Shown here: in pieces, positions 1-10,349 of the stretch | Layout: every line of letters starts with the position of its first letter | Position numbering within the stretch: position 1 is the stretch's first letter | DNA from: Bacteroidota bacterium | GTDB lineage: Bacteria; Bacteroidota; Ignavibacteria; UBA10030 | Length of the DNA stretch: 64,000 bases | Direction: 5' to 3' | Assembly (NCBI GenBank): GCA_026416125.1 | Contig: JAOAFT010000001.1 | Span: 1 to 64,000, forward strand | Translations under genes and position numbers: made by a program | Notes under the pieces: generated by a model | What the model was told of the DNA's origin: nothing | What the model saw: the letters and a program-made list of their open reading frames with translations, nothing else | The model's database searches: none

Positions 1-697
1 GTATATAGGTGCTTGTATACGTTCTATACTGGATCAAACTATTCCTCGCGATTACTATGAAATAATTGTATCAGATGCGAATTCGAGTGATAATACATGT
101 GCTATAGCAAAAAAACTCGCAGATGTTGTTGTTCAGACATCTCAACGTGGTATAGCTCATGGTAGAAACTTTGGTGCCAAATATGCACAAGGGGAAATTC
201 TTGTTTTTGTCGATAGTGATACAATACTCGATCCAGAATTTCTAAACTTCTGTGAATTTACTTTTCGCAATGAACGGATTGCTGGTGTATGTGGTAAAGC
301 TATACCATGCGATGGTTCACTGCTAGCCAAATTTGTTTATTATGCAACGTATTTTCTTGTTCGATTGTTTTCTTTTTTTAAAATTCACTTATACCCTGGC
401 ATATGTGTAGCATATCGGAAGTCAGTATTTCAATTGGTCAAAGGTTTTCGAGAGGATTTAGGCATTTCAGAAGATATTGATTTAAGTAGACGTATTTCAA
501 ATGTAGGTCAATGTAAAGTATTACCACAGGCAAAAGCATACGTTTCAACACGTCGTTTACAAAAACACTGCCTAAGTGTTATTTTCTTTCATCTCTGGAA
601 TCACTGCAAATATCTCATTACTGGTAAATCCGCGACATATTATCCAAAAACAGAAGAAGTAACAAATTGGAGAGATATATGGAAAGTACAAAACTGA
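1..697 (+). CDS. family 2 glycosyltransferase, 5'-truncated by window edge
   Basis: The reading frame is open from base 2 and ends at 697, so the gene starts before the window. The visible 231 residues show a GT-A glycosyltransferase fold: IIVSDANSSDNT near the start (nucleotide-sugar binding), FVDSDT (DxD-type metal site) and GISEDIDLSRR (the ED acid/base region). A hydrophobic stretch (YYATYFLVRLFSFF) near residue 115 may be membrane-associated. Such enzymes transfer a sugar from a nucleotide donor to a lipid or glycan acceptor at the cytoplasmic membrane; the sugar cannot be told from sequence. Its last 19 bases overlap the next gene, so the two are probably co-translated. Confidence 0.85.
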   Translation, partial: YIGACIRSILDQTIPRDYYEIIVSDANSSDNTCAIAKKLADVVVQTSQRGIAHGRNFGAKYAQGEILVFVDSDTILDPEFLNFCEFTFRNERIAGVCGKAIPCDGSLLAKFVYYATYFLVRLFSFFKIHLYPGICVAYRKSVFQLVKGFREDLGISEDIDLSRRISNVGQCKVLPQAKAYVSTRRLQKHCLSVIFFHLWNHCKYLITGKSATYYPKTEEVTNWRDIWKVQN

Positions 698-2313
698 GGA
701 CCCTTTTTACTTATCTTGCTGTAGTTCACGTGTGCATAACAGGGCTACTTGTAAGTCAAGTTGTTTACGTACCACCGACACATGAAATCTATAAGTTTTT
801 GAAAAGAATGGAATCGAAGGGATACATAACTTCCTATCGGGATGCTGCACTACCTTTATCACGTAAAGAAATTGCTTATTATTTACAATCCTTGGAAGAA
901 CAGGTTCAATATTTAACAAACAATGAAAAAGATAGTTATTATTTTTTCACAACTGAGTTTAAGTATGAGTTGCTTTTATTGGAAGGCGATCAGGAGCCAT
1001 CAGAAATACGTTGGCATGCTTTAACTACAAAACTCTTTGAAGGACAGATGAATCTCGATCCAAATATATGGTTTCAATGGCGTAAAGAAGGAAATGAAAT
1101 AACACGGATACGGACATTAGGGTTGAAACTCTATGGGTACGCATACAATACCGTTGGTTACTATTTTAATATAGTTGATAACGTTGAAACTGGCGATAAC
1201 TTGAACCCGAAGCGATTATATACCGATGAAAAGGGTATTGTTGTATCGACTATACCATCACCTCACGAATTTCATTACGACGAAAACGATGTACAACTAA
1301 CAGTTCAGGTAGGACGTGTTACAGCATCTATTGAGAAAATATCAAATGTATGGGGGTATGGTGAACGTGGGTCGGTCATTTTTTCCCAGAGACCACCGAC
1401 GTTCCCTCTTGTAAAGCTTAGATTCCCACTTTCAAAATCGATCGATTTTGTTTATTTCCATGGAGAATTGAATTCTGATGTAGTAGATTCTACGTCAAGT
1501 TACTTAGTAGTACATCCCAACTATACAACATTTCGTCGAGTTGACCACCCAAAATACATAGCTGCACATCAAATCGAATTTTCCATAGTATCAGGAATCG
1601 ATATATCACTCGGAGAGTCTGTAATCTATAGCGATAAAAGGCCGCTCCTCATTTATTGTATACCAATAATGTTTTTTAAAGCTGCCGAGCATTATAATCG
1701 AGACGTTGATAATACGCAGCTCTTTGGAAGTATTGATGTCACACTAATTAAAAAATTCAATATCTACTCGTCAGTATTTATCGATGAGATAAATACTGAT
1801 GAAATATTAGATGAATTTAAATCCAGAAAACAAGTTGCATATACACTTGGGGTACGATCCTATGATATACCGTTTCAAAACGTGGAAATGACTATTGAAT
1901 ACACACGTGCAAACCCTGGAGTTTATAATCATAAATTTACGACTGCAACATTTTCAAATTCAGGTTTTACTCTAGGTCATTGGATTGGACAAAATGCTGA
2001 TCTTTTCTATGCAAGTTTATCATATACACCTGTCTACAATTTTAGAATTACTCCATTTTATGAACGATTCAGAAAAGGGGAAGAGCTCCCAATAGCAGAT
2101 CAGTACGCTTCTGATCAAGGTCGAAAAGGATTTCTTTTTGGAAAACTTCATAGCGAGTCAACAGCTGGAATTATGGTGCGGTATCAACCATTACGAGAGG
2201 TGTTTTTCAATGGCCAAATTAACTGGCGAAGTATAACCGATGAACAAGAACCAACGAGAAGAAGAAATAAGCAGTTAGCAATTCGTTTTTCAATTGGTAT
2301 TGGTGTATGGTAG
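679..2313 (+). CDS. outer-membrane beta-barrel protein, possibly Wzi-like
   Basis: 544 residues. I chose ATG 679 over an in-frame TTG at 667 because it is followed by a short basic start (MESTKLR) and a signal-peptide-like hydrophobic core (about residues 8-26). The segment after it (VPPTHEIYKFLKRMESKGYI) resembles the helical region seen before capsule-assembly Wzi-type barrels in this lineage. The rest alternates short aromatic and polar strands and ends in FSIGIGVW, a terminal-aromatic strand typical of outer-membrane barrels. Coupling to a glycosyltransferase fits a role in surface polysaccharide attachment, but that is inference. No catalytic motif is seen. It could be another barrel family. 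Confidence 0.5.
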   Translation: MESTKLRTLFTYLAVVHVCITGLLVSQVVYVPPTHEIYKFLKRMESKGYITSYRDAALPLSRKEIAYYLQSLEEQVQYLTNNEKDSYYFFTTEFKYELLLLEGDQEPSEIRWHALTTKLFEGQMNLDPNIWFQWRKEGNEITRIRTLGLKLYGYAYNTVGYYFNIVDNVETGDNLNPKRLYTDEKGIVVSTIPSPHEFHYDENDVQLTVQVGRVTASIEKISNVWGYGERGSVIFSQRPPTFPLVKLRFPLSKSIDFVYFHGELNSDVVDSTSSYLVVHPNYTTFRRVDHPKYIAAHQIEFSIVSGIDISLGESVIYSDKRPLLIYCIPIMFFKAAEHYNRDVDNTQLFGSIDVTLIKKFNIYSSVFIDEINTDEILDEFKSRKQVAYTLGVRSYDIPFQNVEMTIEYTRANPGVYNHKFTTATFSNSGFTLGHWIGQNADLFYASLSYTPVYNFRITPFYERFRKGEELPIADQYASDQGRKGFLFGKLHSESTAGIMVRYQPLREVFFNGQINWRSITDEQEPTRRRNKQLAIRFSIGIGVW

Positions 2314-2350
2314 AATGTCAATGTAAAGTACTATGATATATTCAGCTCGC

Positions 2351-3271
2351 TCAATCAGCGAAGAGTGTTTCATATGCTAACCCATACCGTAATCCTTGTG
2401 TGCTCACGGTTATTGCACTAAGATTATATTCTTCCATAAGGAGACGTACAATCAGTATTCCTGCGAGGATTATGTCAGCGCGTTGTGGATGAATTGAAGG
2501 AATCGAGAGTAGTTCAGTATACGGGAGGTCCTTAAGTGTATTGTATGCGAGATCGACTTTATCTTTCCATAACATGAAACGATGAATTTTTGAAGTTTGA
2601 AATGTAATTAAGTTTTGAATATATGCTGCAAGTGTTGTTATGGTTCCGGCTACACCAACAAAGGTAGTGCTTATTGGGACTCTCGGGAGTGTGGATAAAT
2701 GTGCTCGTATTACCGCACTTGCTTCCTCAAGTTCATCCGTTTCTGGAGGAGAATGGAGAAGGTACCGTTCGGTGATCCGTACGGAACCAATATCAATGCT
2801 CATACTAGACACTAATCGAGTACTTTCCCCAAATGCTAGTTCTGTACTTCCGCCCCCAATGTCAACAACAGCAACTGGTGTGTTCATCTTTTCATACCAT
2901 CCAACAAGTGATCCTATATAGGTTAGACGTGCTTCCTCTTTACCACTGAGGACCTGAATTGTTATACCAAGGCGAGACTTGATATAATCTATAAATTCTC
3001 GCTGGTTTTTTGCGTCACGGAGGGCGCTTGTACCACAGACGACGATTTTATCAACATTTAATTTTTCTGCAATTGATTTATATCGAAGTAAACAGTTTTC
3101 TACTCGTTCAAAGCTTTCAGGGAGAATAATCTTTTGCGAGTCGACACTTTTTCCCATGCGAGCTATGGCATGTTCATCGCAGAGTACATTAAATGTTTCG
3201 TGGCTTGTTCGTTCAAGAACGACCATTAATACAGTATTTGTTCCGATATCAATTGCAGCAACACGGTTCAT
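2351..3271 (-). CDS. ppx: Ppx/GppA family exopolyphosphatase
   Basis: 306 residues from ATG 3271. A longer in-frame start at 3298 is unlikely, because 3271 overlaps the prmA stop as ATGA, the usual coupling in this operon. Both ASKHA phosphate-binding motifs are present: AAIDIGTNT at residues 4-12 and VVDIGGGSTEL near residue 135. This matches the short (about 300 aa) one-unit Ppx/GppA proteins that hydrolyse polyphosphate or pppGpp. Length and motifs do not separate the two activities. It is the last gene of the dacB-prmA operon. No HD-type C-terminal domain is attached. Confidence 0.85.
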   Translation of the reverse strand: MNRVAAIDIGTNTVLMVVLERTSHETFNVLCDEHAIARMGKSVDSQKIILPESFERVENCLLRYKSIAEKLNVDKIVVCGTSALRDAKNQREFIDYIKSRLGITIQVLSGKEEARLTYIGSLVGWYEKMNTPVAVVDIGGGSTELAFGESTRLVSSMSIDIGSVRITERYLLHSPPETDELEEASAVIRAHLSTLPRVPISTTFVGVAGTITTLAAYIQNLITFQTSKIHRFMLWKDKVDLAYNTLKDLPYTELLSIPSIHPQRADIILAGILIVRLLMEEYNLSAITVSTQGLRYGLAYETLFAD

Positions 3272-4131
3272 AACTTCATCAACGCAAGTGCAATCCATTC
3301 ATTTTCATATACCATATCAATAGGATGTAAACGATATTGTGTGAAGAAAGGGAGGAGATTATCTCCATCCGATACGAGGATACCTGAAACGATTGCAATA
3401 CCACCGATTTTCATTCTTCGAGAAAGTGCTGGCAAACATTTTTTAATCGTTGGAACATCGATGTTAGCGAGAATAAGTGAAAATTTTCGAACAGGAACTT
3501 TTGATATACTTCCTTGAATGACATGAACCTTGTGCTCAACTTTGTTTTTATGGATATTCTCTTTCGCATTAGAAACTGCCCATTGATCATTGTCAATAGC
3601 TACAGCTGATTTCGCGCCAAGTTTAATACTGGCGATAGCAAGAATCCCAGTACCACAACCAAAGTCTAAAACACTTGCCCCTTTTTGTAAGTGCTTTTCT
3701 AAGAGCAGCAGAGAAAGTCGTGTTGTTTCATGGTGTCCTGTACCAAATGCCATTTTGGGATCGATGTGTATGACTAATTTTTTAGCATCGTTTTTGGGTA
3801 ATTTTGCCCAGTGAGGTTTTATAACAATCGTATTTGTTGCGTTAACAATACCTGTATTTTTTTCCCATATTTTATTCCAATTCTTTTCAATGATACTTTT
3901 GGAAGTAAGTTTCCACGTTGCATCAGGGAACTCATTCTGAAATTTTAAAAGAATCGATGTGACGGTCTTTAAAAGTTTCTCTTTTGGTTTTCGTGCTGGG
4001 ATGAAACACTCGAGTAGCGACTCTTTTTGTTCAAACCCAGTAAAACCTTCACTTGCTAAGAACCCTATCAATGCATCGTGGTATACACTGGGAATGTGAA
4101 GTGAAAATTGGTACCATTTACGCTTGTTCAT
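3268..4131 (-). CDS. prmA: ribosomal protein L11 methyltransferase
   Basis: 287 residues, the normal PrmA length. It methylates lysines and the N-terminus of ribosomal protein L11 with S-adenosylmethionine in the cytosol. The N-terminal half is the poorly conserved L11-binding domain. Then comes the family hallmark DPKMAFGTGHHETT near residue 127 and the SAM motif VLDFGCGTGILAIA near residue 155, with AIDND ending the next strand. A catalytic-loop LANIDVPTI (usually NxxxxP) follows near residue 222. Its start lies inside the preceding membrane-protein gene (14-base overlap) and its stop overlaps ppx, so expression is coupled to both. Confidence 0.93.
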   Translation of the reverse strand: MNKRKWYQFSLHIPSVYHDALIGFLASEGFTGFEQKESLLECFIPARKPKEKLLKTVTSILLKFQNEFPDATWKLTSKSIIEKNWNKIWEKNTGIVNATNTIVIKPHWAKLPKNDAKKLVIHIDPKMAFGTGHHETTRLSLLLLEKHLQKGASVLDFGCGTGILAIASIKLGAKSAVAIDNDQWAVSNAKENIHKNKVEHKVHVIQGSISKVPVRKFSLILANIDVPTIKKCLPALSRRMKIGGIAIVSGILVSDGDNLLPFFTQYRLHPIDMVYENEWIALALMKL

Positions 4132-4789
4132 GTGAAGAACCTTTAATTTGTTTGAACTGGTAGAGTAAGCGTGATATAGTATTAGAATTCATCTGTAACC
4201 AGATAATCTGATCATCATAGATTTCCTGAATTTTGCGTTCAGCTTTATTGTACCGTACTGTTAAATAGTATATCCACCAGGTAAGAAGCATGAATAGTGT
4301 CTTTTGTACTGGAGGGAAGTAGATTCCATAGAAAAGATGTTGTATAAGAAGTGTAAAAGCAGCAATTGCTCCAAACCACAATGCTATTCTGCGCAATTGT
4401 ATAATCACAAAATATACAGAGCCAAAGAAAATAATTTTTTCATGAAAGCGCTCCGGTATAAGCGTGTTGAGAATGTAGAAGTAAAGCTTTGTTGCTTCTT
4501 CATCTGTAAGAGGATTGATTGCTGAAGAGGTCTGCGAAAGCATTTTGATATAATGGCTCGGTTGATTTTTAAGGAATGCTTTCCGTCGTTTCGGTGACTC
4601 TAATATGTATAAAAGAACTCCAGAAATGCATAAGGAAAAGAAAAAAAACATTATTTGACTTACTTCAGAAAAAAATACAGGTTGATTGCCAATGAAAAAT
4701 ATTTTGAGGTAAAGAAATAGGAATGATGAAAAGAAAAAACCTGGAGCAAGCACACGTACACATTCGTTGAGAATAAACGATGATTTCAT
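4118..4789 (-). CDS. membrane protein of unknown function
   Basis: 223 residues. I do not recognise the family. Hydrophobic segments lie at about residues 10-32, 42-62, 117-150 and 158-175, with a soluble loop (about 65-115, TDEEATKLYFYI) between the two pairs and a charged, helical C-terminal tail (about 177-223, KAERKIQEIYDDQI) that may form a short coiled coil. It sits 11 bases after dacB and overlaps prmA by 14 bases, so it belongs to that operon. No catalytic motif or signal peptide cleavage site is evident. A role in the envelope is suggested only by dacB as neighbour. Confidence 0.7.
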   Translation of the reverse strand: MKSSFILNECVRVLAPGFFFSSFLFLYLKIFFIGNQPVFFSEVSQIMFFFFSLCISGVLLYILESPKRRKAFLKNQPSHYIKMLSQTSSAINPLTDEEATKLYFYILNTLIPERFHEKIIFFGSVYFVIIQLRRIALWFGAIAAFTLLIQHLFYGIYFPPVQKTLFMLLTWWIYYLTVRYNKAERKIQEIYDDQIIWLQMNSNTISRLLYQFKQIKGSSHEQA

Positions 4790-4800
4790 ACAGATCCCAA

Positions 4801-6252
4801 TTACTTTGATCGTTTAGACAGTGTCAATTTTGTTACTATACTATCCTGAATTGCACGGTACTGAGCTACATCACCTGTAAAATGCTGCATCATAATTGCA
4901 AATGCAAGCAATTCTCCATCAACCGTATAAATGTATCCTGCAAGATTACTAACGCCATTCAGTGTTCCAGTTTTTGCGTATACCCTTCCATGAGCTGTAG
5001 TAGATTGTAGTCTTGATGATAATGTACCATCAATTCCGGCAATAGGGAGTGTGTAGAATATTTTTTTTAAAAGTGGTGGATTTCTATAAATTGCCGTGAG
5101 AAGATCGAGTAAAGCGTTTCCTGTTATAAGGTTGTACCGAGATATGCCAGAACCGTCTACCATTTGGATTTGTGTACTATCAATTCCTAAGTTATTAAGA
5201 ACATTATAACAATACCGAATACCATTTCTTGTACTTCCTGGAACTCCATAGTATTCGGCAGCAATTGTTTTCAAAATGCACTCGGCAGAAAGATTATCAC
5301 TGTTTTTCATCATATTTATAACAACTGTATCGATAGGAGTAGAAACTTCAGCAATCGAAAAAGCAGAGGAGGGTATAGTACCTTTAGCAATGTACGAGGG
5401 ACACTGAATACCTCTTTTAGTGAGTGCTTGTTGTAGGAGATCAGCAAAAAGTATCTCTGGATGTTGTATGCTCAACCGCTTTATTACAAGTGAGGATGAT
5501 AACGGAATGGTCCCATGTAGAACAATAGTCATTCCTTCAGGGTATGATTTCCAGTGAACTGAAATATTTTCTGATGTACTTTCCGAAGTTAAAACTCTAT
5601 TATCTATTCCAATTCTATGAAAAGGGGGTGTAAGCAAAGTAATTGCTGGAAGTGCTGGCATATAATTCGGAATCACTAATATATGTACAATATTCTTATT
5701 TACTGAGAGCGGTGAAATGAACGGAGCATCATTAGTTCCGAGATCATCAATCATCCATCCATCACACCAGTAGAGAGAATCAAAGTACGAATCATCGACA
5801 ACAATCCCTGTTGATACAGATTTTATTCCGAAATAAGAAATTTGCTGTGCAAGTGAATCAATTTGTTGTGACATAAGAGAAGGATTCCCATAGCCTTTGA
5901 GATACAATGTAGAGACTGTTGCGTTACCAATTTCTAAGGAGTCTATGAATATCCGCGTTAAGAATTTAAATGTATCAGGGAAAGCAGTGTAAGCAGCAAT
6001 AGCAACTAAGAGTTTTATTGTAGATGCAGGATGAACAAAAAGAGCGGAGTTTCGTTCGTAGAGTATCCGATTGTGTGTGATTGATACTACCTTTAGTGAT
6101 GCTTGAGTACGATTAAACAATGGTAGTGAAAGTAACGAATCGATTTCTGATTGATATGAGTCAGTGAAATAGTTCGTGGGTTGGTCTCGATAGGGAAGAG
6201 CACAACTAATGATGTAACTAAAACATGGAATAAGAAACCACTTATAATTCAT
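4801..6252 (-). CDS. dacB: D-alanyl-D-alanine carboxypeptidase/endopeptidase (PBP4 type), lipoprotein
   Basis: 483 residues. A class C low-molecular-weight penicillin-binding protein that trims or cleaves peptidoglycan peptide bridges in the periplasm. The three active-site motifs are visible: STIK (SxxK, near residue 80), SDN (SxN, near 323) and KTG (near 427, YAKTGTLNGVSN). The gap of about 240 residues between SxxK and SxN holds the extra domains typical of PBP4. The N-terminus is a lipoprotein signal (FSYIISC, lipobox IISC at residues 14-17), so it is probably tethered to a membrane, which differs from E. coli PBP4. First gene of the minus-strand operon continuing to ppx. Confidence 0.9.
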   Translation of the reverse strand: MNYKWFLIPCFSYIISCALPYRDQPTNYFTDSYQSEIDSLLSLPLFNRTQASLKVVSITHNRILYERNSALFVHPASTIKLLVAIAAYTAFPDTFKFLTRIFIDSLEIGNATVSTLYLKGYGNPSLMSQQIDSLAQQISYFGIKSVSTGIVVDDSYFDSLYWCDGWMIDDLGTNDAPFISPLSVNKNIVHILVIPNYMPALPAITLLTPPFHRIGIDNRVLTSESTSENISVHWKSYPEGMTIVLHGTIPLSSSLVIKRLSIQHPEILFADLLQQALTKRGIQCPSYIAKGTIPSSAFSIAEVSTPIDTVVINMMKNSDNLSAECILKTIAAEYYGVPGSTRNGIRYCYNVLNNLGIDSTQIQMVDGSGISRYNLITGNALLDLLTAIYRNPPLLKKIFYTLPIAGIDGTLSSRLQSTTAHGRVYAKTGTLNGVSNLAGYIYTVDGELLAFAIMMQHFTGDVAQYRAIQDSIVTKLTLSKRSK

Positions 6253-6313
6253 ACACTCTAATGATGCTAGAAAATGAGGTAAGAATCAAGAAAGCATTTA
6301 GTGGAGTGCTACC

Positions 6314-6342
6314 TTGTTTCACGCTAATTTAATAGGTATATT
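6314..6342 (+). promoter_or_regulatory. sigma70-like promoter of secA
   Basis: TTGTTT at 6314-6319 and TATATT at 6337-6342 are separated by 17 bases. Transcription would start near 6349, giving a leader of about 19 bases that holds the AAAAGGG ribosome site before the ATG at 6368. It lies in the divergent gap between dacB and secA. Confidence 0.55.
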
Positions 6343-6367
6343 AAAAAAAATTGAAAAGGGTAAATCT

Positions 6368-9300
6368 ATGTTCAAATTTTTACGAAGACTCTTTGGTACA
6401 AAACACGAACGTGATATTCAAGCGCTACGTCCCATCGTTGATGAGATCAATCGTTACTATGAGCAATATAAAACTTTGACAGACGAACAATTGAAAGCTA
6501 AAACAATAGAGTTTAAACATAAAATCTCTCAAGAAATAAAGCCTCTCGAGGAAGAACTTTCTGCTGTCAAGGCAAGTATTTCTGATGAAACAACATTTGA
6601 TGAACGAGAGGAATTATATAAAAAGATTGATCTGATTGAGAAAGAGATAGATAATAAGATAGAAGAAGTACTTAATGAAATACTTCCAGAAGCATTTGCA
6701 GTAGTAAAGGAAGCATGCCGTCGACTCTTAGGAAAATCATGGGAAGTAGCAGGGAACAAGATAGTGTGGGATATGGTACCTTTTGATGAACAGTTACTTG
6801 GAGCAATTGTCCTCCATCAAGGGAAAATAGCCGAAATGGCAACAGGTGAAGGAAAAACATTGGTTGCAACAATGCCATGTTATTTAAATGCCCTTCCCGG
6901 ACGAGGGGTTCATGTTGTAACAGTCAATGACTATCTTGCTCTCCGTGATAGTCAATGGATGGGAAAAGTATATGAATTTTTAGGACTTACAGTGGGATGT
7001 ATACTTCAGAACATGGATTCCCATCAGCGACGTGCACAGTATGCAGCGGATATAACTTATGGTACAAACAACGAGTTTGGGTTCGACTACCTCCGTGACA
7101 ACATGGTGATAAATCCGGATGAAATGGTACAACGAGGACACAATTACGCAATTGTTGATGAAGTTGACAGTGTTCTTATTGACGAAGCAAGAACCCCACT
7201 CATTATAAGTGGTCCAGTTGCATCAGAAGAGCATAAGTTTAATGAAATGAAGCCTTACGTTGAACGTCTTTACAAGGCACAGGTGAATCTTATTGCAAAA
7301 GTAACTACCGATGCAGAAAATTTCTTGCAGAGTGGAAAGTACGACGAAGCTGGTGTTTTGCTCTTGCGAGCACACCGTGGTTTACCAAAAAATAAAAAAC
7401 TATTGAAATTATTAGCTGAGCCATCGAATAAAATGCTCCTCCAGAAAACAGAACGAGAATATCTCCAAGATCAAGGAGCAAGAATGCATGAAATTGATGA
7501 TGAGCTCTATTTTACAATTGATGAAAAATCACACATTATAGATCTGACAGAAAAAGGAAGAACATTTTTAGCACAAATATATCCGGGTAACGATAAGGAA
7601 ATGTTTGTAATTCCTGATATAAGCACAGAGCTTAGCCTTATTGAGGGTGATACATCTCTTTCACTCGAAGACAAACAAAGGAAGAAAGATGCCATTAACA
7701 AACTCTTTGCTGATCGTAGTGATAGAATTCATACCATTCATCAACTTCTCCGTGCGTATTGTTTGTATGAAAAAGATGTTGAATACGTTGTTTCAGATGA
7801 CGGGAAAATCATGATTGTTGATGAATTTACTGGCCGGTTACTCCCTGGACGACGGTATTCAGAAGGACTTCATCAGGCTATAGAAGCAAAAGAGGGTGTT
7901 AAAGTTGAACGAGATACTCAAACACTTGCAACAATTACACTTCAAAATTATTTCCGGATGTATAAAAAGCTAGCTGGGATGACAGGAACAGCTGAAACAG
8001 AAGCTGCTGAATTTTATGACATCTACAAGCTCGATGTTGTTGTAATACCGACTCATAAACCAGTAATCCGTATTGACTACGACGACCAAGTATACAGAAC
8101 AAAGCGGGAAAAGTACAATGCCGTACTTGCGGAAATAGAAGAAATGCATAAGATTCAACGACCAGTTCTTGTAGGTACAACAAGTGTTGAAGTATCTGAA
8201 ACAATTAGTCGAATGTTACATAGAAAAGGTATCCGTCACAACGTATTGAATGCAAAACATCACCAACGCGAAGCTGAGATAATTGCTCATGCTGGATTAC
8301 CAGGTGCTGTGACAATTGCTACCAATATGGCCGGCCGTGGAACTGATATTAAATTAGGTCCAGGTGTCAAAGAGTTAGGTGGCTTACATATCATTGGTAC
8401 CGAGCGACATGAAGCTCGACGGATTGATCGACAACTTCGAGGACGAGCAGGCCGCCAAGGTGATCCAGGCTCATCACGTTTTTACCTTTCACTCGAAGAT
8501 GATTTAATGCGCCTTTTTGGAAGTGAACGTATAGCTCGTATAATGGAACGAATGGGGATTCAAGAAGGTGAAGTTATTCAACATCCAATGATTACTCGTT
8601 CGGTTGAACGAGCACAAAAAAAAGTAGAAGAAAACAACTTTGCGATCCGTAAACGCCTTCTTGAATACGATAATGTTATGAATCAACAACGGGAAATTAT
8701 ATATACTCGGAGACGACATGCACTCCTTGGTGAGCGATTACGCGATGACATTTATGACATGATTCATGATGTTGCTAGTAAAATTGTTGAAAAATACTAC
8801 TCACAAGGTGATGTTGAGGGATTACGACAAGAAGTACGATCTAAGTTCCTCATCGATTTGCCAATTACTCCAGATCAATTTCAAAAACTCGGAGAAAGAG
8901 GACTTATTGATGAAATTGTAATACATGCAAAGGAATTTTACCATAGAAAAGAGCAGCAAATCGGTTCTGAGTTAATGAAGCAGTTAGAGAAAATGGTGAT
9001 GCTACAAGTGATTGATACGAAGTGGCGTGATCACCTCCGTGAACTAGATGACCTTAAAGAAGGGATTCACCTTCGTGGATATGGGCAAAAAGACCCACTT
9101 ATTGAATATAAGACTGAAGCGTTTTCAATGTTTGTTGAGCTACTTGATATGATCGCGAACGATGTTGTGGATCTCGTATTTAAACTCTACCCAGAGCGCC
9201 CAGAACAAATGCCTTCACTGCGACATCGTTCTCCTCAAGTGCGAAGAGAACAACTCGTATATAAACATGAGTCAGCGATTGGAGCAGGGTTACAACAGGT

Positions 9301-9430
9301 CACACCACAACACCAACGCGATGGAGCAATCACGAAAGTACAGACGGTACGTGTCCCTAAGAAAGTCGGAAGAAACGAACCTTGTCCCTGCGGAAGTGGG
9401 AAAAAGTACAAAAATTGCCATGGTGCATAA
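6368..9430 (+). CDS. secA: preprotein translocase ATPase SecA
   Basis: 1020 residues. Start set at ATG 6368 (AAAAGGG seven bases upstream, [10 protein letters not shown] start); an in-frame TTG at 6314 falls in the promoter. SecA drives protein export through SecYEG. Seen: Walker A ATGEGKT near residue 158, [14 protein letters not shown] near 262, [11 protein letters not shown] near 660, the helicase motif [13 protein letters not shown] near 690, and a C-terminal zinc-binding SEC-C motif [15 protein letters not shown]. It is longer than E. coli SecA (901 aa): about 100 extra residues follow the DEVD motif (roughly 285-400), an insertion common in Bacteroidota/Chlorobiota SecA. It has its own promoter. 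Confidence 0.98.
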   Translation: MFKFLRRLFGTKHERDIQALRPIVDEINRYYEQYKTLTDEQLKAKTIEFKHKISQEIKPLEEELSAVKASISDETTFDEREELYKKIDLIEKEIDNKIEEVLNEILPEAFAVVKEACRRLLGKSWEVAGNKIVWDMVPFDEQLLGAIVLHQGKIAEMATGEGKTLVATMPCYLNALPGRGVHVVTVNDYLALRDSQWMGKVYEFLGLTVGCILQNMDSHQRRAQYAADITYGTNNEFGFDYLRDNMVINPDEMVQRGHNYAIVDEVDSVLIDEARTPLIISGPVASEEHKFNEMKPYVERLYKAQVNLIAKVTTDAENFLQSGKYDEAGVLLLRAHRGLPKNKKLLKLLAEPSNKMLLQKTEREYLQDQGARMHEIDDELYFTIDEKSHIIDLTEKGRTFLAQIYPGNDKEMFVIPDISTELSLIEGDTSLSLEDKQRKKDAINKLFADRSDRIHTIHQLLRAYCLYEKDVEYVVSDDGKIMIVDEFTGRLLPGRRYSEGLHQAIEAKEGVKVERDTQTLATITLQNYFRMYKKLAGMTGTAETEAAEFYDIYKLDVVVIPTHKPVIRIDYDDQVYRTKREKYNAVLAEIEEMHKIQRPVLVGTTSVEVSETISRMLHRKGIRHNVLNAKHHQREAEIIAHAGLPGAVTIATNMAGRGTDIKLGPGVKELGGLHIIGTERHEARRIDRQLRGRAGRQGDPGSSRFYLSLEDDLMRLFGSERIARIMERMGIQEGEVIQHPMITRSVERAQKKVEENNFAIRKRLLEYDNVMNQQREIIYTRRRHALLGERLRDDIYDMIHDVASKIVEKYYSQGDVEGLRQEVRSKFLIDLPITPDQFQKLGERGLIDEIVIHAKEFYHRKEQQIGSELMKQLEKMVMLQVIDTKWRDHLRELDDLKEGIHLRGYGQKDPLIEYKTEAFSMFVELLDMIANDVVDLVFKLYPERPEQMPSLRHRSPQVRREQLVYKHESAIGAGLQQVTPQHQRDGAITKVQTVRVPKKVGRNEPCPCGSGKKYKNCHGA

Positions 9431-9451
9431 AGTACAACGTCAATAATCGAC

Positions 9452-10345
9452 ATGAAAGCTGGTTATGTAGCACTTGTTGGAAAACCAAACGTAGGTAAGT
9501 CGACGTTAATGAATGCACTCATTGGTCAAAAGTTATCAATTGTATCGAAGAAGCCACAAACGACTCGCCAAAGTATTTTAGGTATACTTACAGAGAAAGA
9601 TTACCAGATTATTTTTATCGATACACCGGGGCTTATAGAACCGGTATACAAATTGCAAGAAGAAATGATGAATTTTGCAGTATCTGCAATGAACGAGGCT
9701 GATATAATTTCTGTTATTGTCGATCCAATACGGGTAGAGGACCAACTCCGCGATATTAAGAAAAAAGTTATACCTAACGTTAAAGGAAAACCGACTTTAT
9801 GTGTTCTAAACAAGATCGACACGATTGATGAGTCCGAGAGAAATAAGTTAGAAAAATACTGTAAACAGATTGAAGGTATAGCGCTAACTCTCGCCATCTC
9901 AGCAAGTTCTGGTTATAATATTAATGTATTCCTTGAATCAATTCTTAGTTACCTACCAGAGCATCCCCCATATTACCCAGATGATATACTCAGCGATAGG
10001 AGTGAACGTTTTTTTGTGTCTGAACTTATTCGAGAAAAAATTTTTGAATTATTTTTTGAGGAAGTTCCATACTCAACAGCTGTCATTGTTAGAGAGTTTA
10101 TTGAGCGAGAAAAAGGAAAAACGTATATTGCAGTGGATATCGTCGTTGAACGAGATTCCCAAAAAGTAATAATTATTGGCAAAAATGGCGAAATGCTGAA
10201 AAAACTAGGTTCACTTGCAAGAAAAGAAATAGAAACATTTCTTCAACGTGAAATATTCCTCGAGATGCATGTTACGGTTCGAAAAAAATGGCGGCAAAAT
10301 GAATCCATGTTAAAACAATTCGGTTATGTAGCACCGAAACAATAG
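9452..10345 (+). CDS. era: GTPase Era, 16S rRNA-binding ribosome assembly factor
   Basis: 297 residues, normal Era length. The GTPase domain shows G1 GKPNVGKST (residues 10-18), the switch QTTRQS, G3 DTPG (near 55), G4 NKID (near 120) and G5 ISASSG (near 150). The C-terminal KH domain contains IIGKNGEMLKKLGSLAR (near 245), which binds the 3' end of 16S rRNA. It begins 21 bases after secA and is followed after four bases by a transporter gene, so it may be read through from secA. Confidence 0.97.
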   Translation: MKAGYVALVGKPNVGKSTLMNALIGQKLSIVSKKPQTTRQSILGILTEKDYQIIFIDTPGLIEPVYKLQEEMMNFAVSAMNEADIISVIVDPIRVEDQLRDIKKKVIPNVKGKPTLCVLNKIDTIDESERNKLEKYCKQIEGIALTLAISASSGYNINVFLESILSYLPEHPPYYPDDILSDRSERFFVSELIREKIFELFFEEVPYSTAVIVREFIEREKGKTYIAVDIVVERDSQKVIIIGKNGEMLKKLGSLARKEIETFLQREIFLEMHVTVRKKWRQNESMLKQFGYVAPKQ

Positions 10346-10349
10346 ACGT

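Noticed and set aside
6314-6367. N-terminal extension of SecA from TTG 6314
   Set aside because: The bases form a -35/-10 promoter pair and the ribosome site precedes ATG 6368; the extension has no SecA match.
9162-9446. 94-codon frame inside the 3' end of secA
   Set aside because: It is a shadow of the SecA C-terminus in another frame with no independent signals.
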